From positions 1 through 5,257 of the forward strand of contig CAMGFM010000112.1 in assembly GCA_946055365.1 (NCBI GenBank): DNA of 5,257 nucleotides, written 5' to 3'. Below the pieces are notes generated by a model. It made no database searches. It worked only from the letters and a program-made list of their open reading frames with translations, and had not been told where the DNA came from. Source of the stretch: an uncultured Prevotella sp. GTDB taxonomy: Bacteria > Bacteroidota > Bacteroidia > Bacteroidales > Bacteroidaceae. Every line of letters starts with the position of its first letter. Within the stretch, counting starts at the first letter, position 1. This document shows positions 1 to 5,257 of this stretch, in pieces. A program made the translations under genes and the position numbers.

Positions 1-2374
1 TGAACGAGAAATTCTGCGACGTGCCTTGAAAGCGGCCAAACTTGCCCATGCCCCAGAGCGTGTTGTTGCTGACATAAGGCTTGCCGTTGCTGTCAAGAGC
101 GTAGGCATAGGAGGCAAAAACCGCAGTCATGTTAAACGTATAGTTCTTCCACCACTTGAGTCTTATCCTCATACTGAGGTCAGAGAGCGGATGATAATCC
201 GTGGCGAAGTTGTAGCTCATGGAAAGTCCCAACTCGTCGATGATAGAAATCTTCTTTATGCCCGTAGAGTCCTTGTCTGACTTGATTTTCATCTCCACAT
301 TGTTGCTCAAATCAAACGACATGCTGCCCGTCTTGCCCTTGCCAGGCACCCCAAAGAGCTGTCCCTGATAGGGAGAATACTCCACGAGGTCTACCGAACC
401 GTCGGCATTGGTGCGCTGATAGCTGTCGTAGTAGCCATAGCGGTGGTTGCCAAAGTCAGGGGCATAGCTGAATGACACCGACGGAGTCAGCACGTGCCTC
501 ACAGCCTGTATCTTGTCGCCAAACAACTTGCGGCTCGGCACGTAGAAACCATAGAGCTTGGTAGAAACACCGAGCGACAGGCTGTAGTTATAGACGTTGT
601 TAAAGCCATAAATAGTGTCACACACCTCCTTGCCGGCAGCCTCATCCCATGACCTCATGACCTTGTGGGTGTACATACGGTCCTGAAAATTGAACGTGGG
701 ACTCACGTTTATGCAGTTGAACAGCGTGAAATTGCCGCTCACGGGTATGGAATGGTTCCAGCCGTTGCGCCAGTCCTTTATAAGGTTTGACTTCAGGAAG
801 AGATCCTCCTTGGTGTTGATGCTGTTGGAGATGTGTCCCGTATAAGACATAGATATCTTTTCATACCACCTTTCGCTCCCTACGGCATTTTTTCTCTTGA
901 AAGGATAGAAGCGGCTTACGGAGATATTGAGGTCGGGCAGTGTCACGGCCATGGTAGAGTCCACCATGTTTTGCGAGAGGTTGGCAGTGGAGCTGAGCGA
1001 AAGCCCTATGCTCGAGAACGTAGTGCCCCACGACACCGATGAAGTCCTCGTCGACTGTGTGAGAGTCTGCGGATTGTACATGGAGTTGAGGTTGTTGCGC
1101 TCATAGCTCGACGTTGCAAAGTTGACGCTTGCCGACAAAGAGCTGTAAGGATTGGCCTTTGCATCCTGTCGGTGGCTCCATTGCACCTTAAAAGACTTCT
1201 GGCTCATATAGTCAGGCATGCCCTTGTCGCCCGTCTTGGTGTTCTGGTAGCTCAGGAAAAAGCTGCCCGAGTAGCGGTAACGTTTGTTGTAGTTGCTGGC
1301 AGCCGACAGTCCCCACGAGCCTTTGGTGTATATTTCGCCGAGCAACTTCAAGTCACACTTGTCGTTGATGGCAAAATAATATCCTCCGTCACGCAGATAA
1401 AAGCCGCGGTTGTTCTCATCGCCATAGGTAGGCATGATGAAGCCCGACGAATAGCTCTTGGTAAAGGGGAAGAAACCATAGGGTATGGCAAGCGGCAGAG
1501 GCACGTCTGCCACCACAAGATAGGCAGGGCCAAACACAACGTCCTTGCCTGGGCGCACCTTTGCCCTTGACAGGGCTATGTAAAAGTCAGGATGCTCTGC
1601 GTCACACGTCGTGTAGCGTCCGTGTTGCAGGTAGATGTTGCCCTCCGCGTCGCGCTTCGATATTTGGCTTTGCAAGAATCCGTCCTCCTGCTGCGTGTAC
1701 ACGCTTGAGATAAGTCCTTTTTTGGTCTTGAAATTAAAGGCCATGGTGTCGCTCTCATACTTGTCGCGCCCCATGTTAAACACTGGCGTGCCTATGACAG
1801 CGGTCTTTGTGGTGTCCATAGGGTCTATTGCTCCTGTGGCACGCACCAGTGAGGAGTCCATACTCATGCCTATACGCTCGGCGGCAAGGTCCATATTCTC
1901 ATATTTCACCGTTGCCGAGCCATACAAAAAGGCAGAACGCGAGCCTGCGTCATATATCAGCGAGTCCTGTGCGGTGTATTTCACGGGTGAGTTTATGCCG
2001 TTGGCTCTTTTTCTGTTTATAGAATCGAGCCTCAGCGAGTCATCCACGGCAAGGTTGTGGCGCATTATGGCGAGCTGCAGCGAGTCTGTCTCCGTCGCCA
2101 CGCTATCTGCGGCAACCGCAAAGGACAACGTGTCGGCGGCAGACGCGTCAGTGACCGAAGCAGAATCGAGCACTGCCACGGAGTCCTGCCCCTCTGCGAT
2201 GCCAGACACGCCAGCGGAGTCACCCGCAATGGCTGACTCTAAAGAGGAGTCATCATAATGACAGTCCTGCGCATGGCTTTCCCACGCCTTACCCGTGAGG
2301 AAAGGACTCTTGTAGCTCGCCGCCATCATCATGACAGCGAGGAGCAGCAGGGCTATGACAGTCGTTTTTCTCAT
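1..2374 (-). CDS. lptD: LPS-assembly outer-membrane protein LptD (C-terminus beyond window)
   Basis: LptD forms the outer-membrane barrel of the Lpt machine and, with a lipoprotein plug (LptE in Proteobacteria), inserts lipopolysaccharide into the outer leaflet. The frame is open for 791 codons from the ATG at 2372-2374 to the left edge, with no stop or frameshift. Residues 1-20 form a signal peptide (MRKTT, then a Leu/Ala/Met-rich core ending AAS). Residues about 37-120 are a low-complexity linker with repeated Asp-Ser pairs. An OstA/LptA-like periplasmic domain starts near 130 (SPVKYTAQDSLIYD, later GSATVKYENMDLAAERI). The family-typical GRYTTC lies at 252-257 and PLPLAIPYGFFPF at 292-304, leading into the barrel. 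From about 310 the protein alternates aromatic and polar residues (for example YRYSGSFFLSYQ), as beta-barrel strands do. Cysteines are at 38, 257, 340, 554 and 585. From memory Bacteroidetes LptD is around 900 residues, so roughly the last 100 are probably missing. The first ATG is chosen because the signal peptide follows it. It lies 86 bp downstream of the HD gene and may be cotranscribed with it. Confidence 0.93.
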   Translation of the reverse strand, partial: MRKTTVIALLLLAVMMMAASYKSPFLTGKAWESHAQDCHYDDSSLESAIAGDSAGVSGIAEGQDSVAVLDSASVTDASAADTLSFAVAADSVATETDSLQLAIMRHNLAVDDSLRLDSINRKRANGINSPVKYTAQDSLIYDAGSRSAFLYGSATVKYENMDLAAERIGMSMDSSLVRATGAIDPMDTTKTAVIGTPVFNMGRDKYESDTMAFNFKTKKGLISSVYTQQEDGFLQSQISKRDAEGNIYLQHGRYTTCDAEHPDFYIALSRAKVRPGKDVVFGPAYLVVADVPLPLAIPYGFFPFTKSYSSGFIMPTYGDENNRGFYLRDGGYYFAINDKCDLKLLGEIYTKGSWGLSAASNYNKRYRYSGSFFLSYQNTKTGDKGMPDYMSQKSFKVQWSHRQDAKANPYSSLSASVNFATSSYERNNLNSMYNPQTLTQSTRTSSVSWGTTFSSIGLSLSSTANLSQNMVDSTMAVTLPDLNISVSRFYPFKRKNAVGSERWYEKISMSYTGHISNSINTKEDLFLKSNLIKDWRNGWNHSIPVSGNFTLFNCINVSPTFNFQDRMYTHKVMRSWDEAAGKEVCDTIYGFNNVYNYSLSLGVSTKLYGFYVPSRKLFGDKIQAVRHVLTPSVSFSYAPDFGNHRYGYYDSYQRTNADGSVDLVEYSPYQGQLFGVPGKGKTGSMSFDLSNNVEMKIKSDKDSTGIKKISIIDELGLSMSYNFATDYHPLSDLSMRIRLKWWKNYTFNMTAVFASYAYALDSNGKPYVSNNTLWGMGKFGRFQGTSQNFSF

Positions 2375-2414
2375 TTATGGTGTTTGTCAAGGAGGCGTGG
2401 GGCCATCCTCCGTT
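2371..2414 (-). other. lptD leader: GGAGG, 11-codon mini-ORF overlapping the lptD start
   Basis: Just upstream of lptD the minus strand reads GGAGG directly followed by an ATG (2404-2406). That ATG opens an 11-codon frame, MAPRLLDKHHK, whose TGA (2371-2373) overlaps the lptD ATG in an ATGA arrangement, as in translational coupling. GGAGG (2407-2411) could also pair with CCTCC (2391-2395) in a small hairpin. Against a real peptide: there is no spacing between GGAGG and the ATG, the peptide has no recognisable character, and Bacteroidetes depend little on Shine-Dalgarno sequences. lptD itself has no good Shine-Dalgarno at normal spacing. Confidence 0.2.
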
Positions 2415-2460
2415 ACACTGTAATGCGTATATATAGATGTGTGTGTGAACTTTCTTTCTT

Positions 2461-3009
2461 TTATTCCTGCGTCCCGAAGAGCCTGCTCAGCTCTTCAAAG
2501 CGCGCCAGGGTGTCTCCGCCAAACTTGGCGAGCGATCGTTGCGCCTGTTCGTGGGTCTTGCGCTTGGCAAGACGTGTCTTTGAGAAGAACTTGTCGGCGT
2601 AACATATCAGTTTCTCCTCCATTGTCTCTGGCACGAGGTCCATGTCGGGCAGAGGCAGTCGCCCCTCCCTTATAGCGTCTCTGGTCAATCCTGCGCCAGT
2701 GTGCCTCTCGCACACCCTTGCATAAGCCTCGGGCAGTCCCTCGGCCCTCAATATCTGCGCGCCGCACACGCCGTGGCGTATATAAGGCTCGCTGCCGTGA
2801 CATTCTATGCCCGGTGCGTCGGTCATGACGATGCCAATGTCGTGCAGCATGGCGGCATCCTCCACAAACGCTCTGTCCATCTGCATCTCCGGGTGCGCAT
2901 CGGCTATCTGCAGCGCGAGCCGCGCCACAGCCTGGCTATGCGTGAGCAGGATGTGACGTAGCCCGTCACATCCTGCATAGTACTTGTCTATAATCTGTTT
3001 CCAATACAT
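2461..3009 (-). CDS. HDIG-type HD-domain protein, probable metal-dependent phosphohydrolase
   Basis: This is a 182-residue, single-domain cytosolic protein; no signal peptide or membrane segment is visible. It carries the HD-superfamily ligand pattern: H24 (LLTHSQAVA), the H56-D57 pair in MLHDIGI, H79 (YIRHGVCG), H103 (CERHTGAG) and D139 (CYADKFFS). HDIG is the signature of the TIGR00277-like small HD group. With H79 and H103 both present it could bind two metals, which in this superfamily usually means phosphomonoesterase or phosphodiesterase activity. The substrate cannot be read from the sequence. The C-terminal part (about 140-182) is charged and helical, rich in Lys, Arg and Glu. The gene starts at an ATG with an AT-rich repeat unit ending one base upstream and no good Shine-Dalgarno at normal spacing. 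It ends with TAA 86 bp before lptD. A link to LPS assembly is only positional. Confidence is high for the fold and low for any specific reaction. Confidence 0.9.
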   Translation of the reverse strand: MYWKQIIDKYYAGCDGLRHILLTHSQAVARLALQIADAHPEMQMDRAFVEDAAMLHDIGIVMTDAPGIECHGSEPYIRHGVCGAQILRAEGLPEAYARVCERHTGAGLTRDAIREGRLPLPDMDLVPETMEEKLICYADKFFSKTRLAKRKTHEQAQRSLAKFGGDTLARFEELSRLFGTQE

Positions 3010-3010
3010 T

Positions 3011-3099
3011 ATTATATAATATGTGCCTCTTCATTATATAATGCCTGTCTATTCATTATATTAAGGCATGTCTTCTTATTATATAATGTAGTCCTTTCA
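3011..3099. repeat. Four-copy 22-23 bp tandem repeat built on ATTATATAAT
   Basis: The 10-bp core ATTATATAAT is a perfect palindrome. It occurs at 3011-3020, 3033-3042 and 3078-3087, with a diverged copy, ATTATATTAA, at 3055-3064. Core-to-core spacing is 22, 22 and 23 bp, about two helical turns. The spacers are also related on the plus strand: a GCC/GGCA-like stretch followed by a pyrimidine-rich end (CTCTTC, CTATTC, CTTCTT, CTTTCA). The array fills most of the gap between the carboxyltransferase stop and the HD start, and its last unit in the direction of transcription ends one base before the HD ATG. It could be an array of dimer binding sites, an AT-rich promoter or leader element for the HD gene, or a neutral slippage repeat. 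The sequence does not decide between these. Confidence 0.85.
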
Positions 3100-3113
3100 C
3101 ACAGTCGGCAGGC

Positions 3114-4889
3114 CTATTCGTGGTCGCGCTCTATGTAGGCTATCACGTCTCCCTTAAGCACTTTTGAGCCGCGCTTGGCGTTTATCTCCACGAGCTTGCC
3201 TCCCAGTGCCGCCGGTATTGACTCTATCTCGCCCCATGGGGTCTGTATGTAGCACAGCACGTCGCCCTCCTTGTATTCCTTGCCGATGTGCGGCTCCACG
3301 GTGGGCGCACATTCGCCGTCGCCAGAGAACTCCCAGTATATTTCGCCCTTGACCGGAGCGACGATGGCATCGGCCTTTGCGTGCTTGTAGGCACTGAGTT
3401 GCTCAGGCGAAAGGTTAGCTCCGAGCTTGGCATCCTTGAGTTGCTGCAGCTCTGCAAGGAAGTTTTTCTTGGCCTGTCCGCTCTTGTAGTTGCGATACTG
3501 CTCAGGGTGCATGGCAAGCTCAAAGAGTTCCTCGTCATCCTGTCCATACTCCCATCCGTTCTCGTCCATTTCCTTGCGGAAGTCGTCAAGTGCGTTGGCG
3601 AGAAGCGTGTGCGGGTCGGCGTCGGTAAACTCTCTGTTCTGTGCCTTTGCGAGGTCCAGCACCACCTGGTCTATCTCTCCAGGCACCTTGCCCGACTTGC
3701 CGAGTATCATGCCCCACATTGAGTCGTCCATCATGACAAATCGTCCCTTGCCTTGTTCTATTGTGAGCAAGTTCATGAGCGCGATGTTCTTGACATACTG
3801 CGAGAATGGAGTCACCAGAGGCGGGTATCCCACGCGCGGCCACACATAAGCCACCTCGTCAAAGAGCTTTACGAGCATGTCGTCCATGTTGATTTCTTCC
3901 TCGCCCTTCTTCTTGCGTATGTTGTTAATGGCAGTGCGTATGCCGCCAAGGTCGGCCATCATGCTGCCCATCATGCCTCCGGGCAGGCCGCAACCGAGCA
4001 GCAGCGACGACATGACCTTGTTTTGGGGGTTAATCCAGTAGCCGAGCCACTCGTCAATAAACTCCTGAGTGAGCGAGCGAGCCTTCATATAGGCGTTCAT
4101 GTTGATCTCTGGCACGTCAAAGCCCTCGTTCTTGAGCATGGCCTGCACTGATATGATGTCTGGATGCACCTTGCCCCATGACAGAGGCTCCATGGCGCAG
4201 TCGATGATGTCGGCGCCGTTGTTGCAGACCTCAAGCACAGAGGCCATAGACATGCCCGGGCCTGCATGGCCGTGATATTCGATGATGATGTCTGGGTGCT
4301 TTTCCTTGATGGTGCGCGTGAGCTTGCCGAGGAAAGCGGGCAGGCCTATGCCTGCCATGTCCTTGAGGCATATCTCCTTTGCGCCTGCGGCGATGGCCGT
4401 GTCTGCCACCTGCGCATAATACTCCACCGTATGCACGGGCGAGTTGGTGATGCAGAGAGCCACCTGCGGTGTCATGCCACCCTCAATGGCCCATTTGATG
4501 CTGGGTATGATGTTGCGCGTGTCGTTGAGTCCGCAGAAGATGCGCGTGATGTCCACGCCCTGTGCGTGCTTCACCTTATACATGAGGGCTCTCACGTCGT
4601 CTGGCACGGGATACATGCGCAATGCATTGAGTCCACGGTCGAGCATGTGGGTCTTGATGCCCACTTCGTTGAACGGCTTGCAGAAGGCGCGCACCGCATC
4701 GTTGGGGTTTTCGCCTGCCAGCAGGTTCACCTGCTCAAAGGCACCGCCGTTTGTTTCTACACGGGCAAAGCATCCCATGTCAATAATGACTGGCGCAATG
4801 CGCTCCAACTGGTCTTTGCGTGGCTGGAATTTTCCTGAAGACTGCCACATGTCTCGGTACACGAGACTGAACTGTATTTTCCTTTTCAT
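3114..4889 (-). CDS. oadA: OadA/PycB-like carboxyltransferase (oxaloacetate decarboxylase alpha / pyruvate carboxylase subunit B type) lacking the biotin lysine
   Basis: This 591-residue enzyme is of the family that moves carboxyl groups between oxaloacetate/pyruvate and carboxybiotin. Residues about 1-300 form the HMGL-like TIM-barrel carboxyltransferase domain. Expected metal-site residues are visible: D13 (YRDMWQSS), K176 (ICLKDMAG, the lysine usually carbamylated) and H206/H208 (YHGHAGPG). Residues about 300-480 are the conserved PYC_OADA region, with GLPGGMMG (301-308), TPFSQYVKN (360-368) and AMHPEQY (459-465). Residues about 508-591 resemble a biotinyl/lipoyl hammerhead: it starts VAPVKGE, has EGDVLCYIQ before the turn and GGKLVEI then GDVIAYIE after it. 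The expected EAMKM turn is replaced by QTPWGEIESI (549-558), with no lysine, and the usual Ala/Pro-rich hinge is absent. The start MKRKIQFSLVYRDMW matches the family N-terminus, and the stop is TAG. No beta (pump), gamma or biotin carboxylase subunit is present in the window, so the direction of the reaction in the cell is undecided. The symbol is by family resemblance; pycB is the alternative. Confidence 0.88.
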   Translation of the reverse strand: MKRKIQFSLVYRDMWQSSGKFQPRKDQLERIAPVIIDMGCFARVETNGGAFEQVNLLAGENPNDAVRAFCKPFNEVGIKTHMLDRGLNALRMYPVPDDVRALMYKVKHAQGVDITRIFCGLNDTRNIIPSIKWAIEGGMTPQVALCITNSPVHTVEYYAQVADTAIAAGAKEICLKDMAGIGLPAFLGKLTRTIKEKHPDIIIEYHGHAGPGMSMASVLEVCNNGADIIDCAMEPLSWGKVHPDIISVQAMLKNEGFDVPEINMNAYMKARSLTQEFIDEWLGYWINPQNKVMSSLLLGCGLPGGMMGSMMADLGGIRTAINNIRKKKGEEEINMDDMLVKLFDEVAYVWPRVGYPPLVTPFSQYVKNIALMNLLTIEQGKGRFVMMDDSMWGMILGKSGKVPGEIDQVVLDLAKAQNREFTDADPHTLLANALDDFRKEMDENGWEYGQDDEELFELAMHPEQYRNYKSGQAKKNFLAELQQLKDAKLGANLSPEQLSAYKHAKADAIVAPVKGEIYWEFSGDGECAPTVEPHIGKEYKEGDVLCYIQTPWGEIESIPAALGGKLVEINAKRGSKVLKGDVIAYIERDHE

Positions 4890-4942
4890 ATTATGCTTGT
4901 TACTTTTCCCTTTATTAGCGTCACTTTTTACCTTATGGCCAT

Positions 4943-4980
4943 GGTGTCTCCCACTGCCGCGCGCCTTGCCGCGTCACACC
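4943..4980 (-). other. Possible structured GC-rich leader element
   Basis: Read on the minus strand, GGTGT (from ACACC at 4976-4980) can pair with ACACC (from GGTGT at 4943-4947). Inside this, CGCG (4970-4973) can pair with CGCG (4960-4963) around a six-base loop, GCAAGG. It lies about 54 bases upstream of the carboxyltransferase start in the presumed leader. No known riboswitch class is recognised, no T-tract follows, and GC-rich DNA makes such pairings easily, so functional significance is speculative. Confidence 0.2.
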
Positions 4981-5073
4981 TGCGCACGTTGCTTTGATGT
5001 CGCATGACAAAACACGCCTCATGCCGCCATTCCACTGGCGCAAGACACCGCCTGCGGCCTGACGTATGGGCTG

Positions 5074-5094
5074 CACACATATAACAGATGTGCG
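5074..5094 (-). other. Short inverted repeat downstream of the candidate promoter
   Basis: In the minus-strand transcript CGCACAT and ATGTGTG form a 7-pair stem, including one G-U pair, around the loop CTGTTAT. It lies about 35 bases downstream of the candidate -7 box. It could be an operator or a 5' leader hairpin; the stem is weak and chance is not excluded. Confidence 0.25.
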
Positions 5095-5128
5095 TGGGAA
5101 ATCCCGAAACCATACACCAAACCGAGTA

Positions 5129-5136
5129 CAAAGGTA
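5129..5136 (-). promoter_or_regulatory. Candidate Bacteroidetes -7 box TACCTTTG
   Basis: On the minus strand this reads TACCTTTG, an exact match to the Bacteroidetes TAnnTTTG -7 consensus, in an AT-rich stretch upstream of the carboxyltransferase gene. The matching -33 TTTG element is not present at the usual spacing; the nearest TTG is about 32 bases upstream, which is too far. If used, it would give a leader of roughly 230 nt. An 8-bp motif with six fixed bases can occur by chance, so this is tentative. Confidence 0.35.
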
Positions 5137-5257
5137 ATAACAATATCTGAAAATCTATTACTACAGGCCAATTTATTTGACGCTCACAATCTCCACTGCC
5201 CCAAAATGATGACATAACTCATCTGCACGCCACACAAAAAGCGGCACTTTGCACTCA

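Larger units (their letters stand above)
4890..5257. other. Gene-free region upstream of the carboxyltransferase gene
   Basis: No convincing protein-coding gene lies in these 368 bases. The only sizeable frame, about 95 codons on the minus strand at 4928-5215, has a composition like untranslated GC-rich DNA (Arg/Cys/His-rich, no domain) and covers the best promoter candidate. The region is mosaic: the 35 or so bases next to the start codon are AT-rich, 4950-5060 is GC-rich, and 5100-5215 is AT-richer again, as in promoter DNA. It most likely holds the promoter and a long 5' leader of the carboxyltransferase gene. No tRNA, terminator with a T-tract or known riboswitch core was recognised. Confidence 0.6.

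Noticed and set aside
1635..2258. 207-codon plus-strand frame rich in Ser, Ala and Glu
   Set aside because: It lies wholly antisense to the lptD N-terminal region. Its Ser/Glu-rich composition is the mirror of the Asp-Ser-rich linker codons there, and it has no recognisable domain.
3011..3099. CRISPR array
   Set aside because: The units are only 22-23 bp including the spacer, the spacers are related to each other, and no cas gene is present. This is a short tandem repeat.
3010..3113. Rho-independent terminator after the carboxyltransferase gene
   Set aside because: The palindromes are purely AT and lack a GC stem followed by a T-tract.
3288..3849. Plus-strand frames of 119-144 codons
   Set aside because: They are antisense to the C-terminal half of the carboxyltransferase, with no domain and no promoter or start context of their own.
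4943..4980. Cobalamin or other known riboswitch
   Set aside because: The pairings are short and I could not find the conserved core of any riboswitch class I know.
4266..5007. Overlapping plus-strand frames of 187-190 codons
   Set aside because: They are antisense to well-conserved carboxyltransferase coding sequence, rich in His, Cys and Val as shadow frames are, and show no family motif.
4928..5215. 95-codon minus-strand frame upstream of the carboxyltransferase
   Set aside because: Its residues look like translated non-coding DNA, it spans the candidate promoter and leader, and it matches no family I recognise.

Overview
The window looks like a chromosomal segment of a Bacteroidales bacterium, most likely Prevotellaceae. 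The evidence is the protein types: a Bacteroidetes-style LptD with an Asp/Ser-rich N-terminal linker, a small HDIG-type HD protein, and an OadA/PycB-like carboxyltransferase whose N-terminus and core resemble the Bacteroidales form. Weak or absent Shine-Dalgarno sequences and one candidate TAnnTTTG -7 box also fit. The genus is inferred from remembered family features, not from a database search.

Layout: all three genes are on the minus strand, so transcription runs right to left. From upstream to downstream there are four parts. (1) A 368-bp region at 4890-5257 has no convincing gene. It contains a candidate -7 box and a GC-rich leader with possible RNA structure. (2) A 591-residue carboxyltransferase (3114-4889) follows. 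Its C-terminal biotinyl-like domain lacks the expected EAMKM-type attachment lysine. (3) A 104-bp gap (3010-3113) carries four copies of a 22-23 bp repeat built on the palindrome ATTATATAAT, and runs directly into a 182-residue HD-domain protein (2461-3009). (4) After 86 bp comes lptD (start at 2374), the outer-membrane LPS-assembly barrel. It runs off the left edge with 791 residues visible and no stop or frameshift.

The three genes do not form an obvious single pathway. The carboxyltransferase belongs to C3/C4 metabolism (pyruvate/oxaloacetate), the HD protein is an uncharacterised probable metal-dependent phosphohydrolase, and LptD builds the outer membrane. The HD gene and lptD may share a transcript, since no strong terminator or promoter is visible between them. 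The parts most worth a second look are the missing biotin lysine, the regularly spaced palindromic repeat array in front of the HD gene, and the long structured leader of the carboxyltransferase gene. I found no mobile element, CRISPR array, tRNA or rRNA, and no clearly new multi-gene system.
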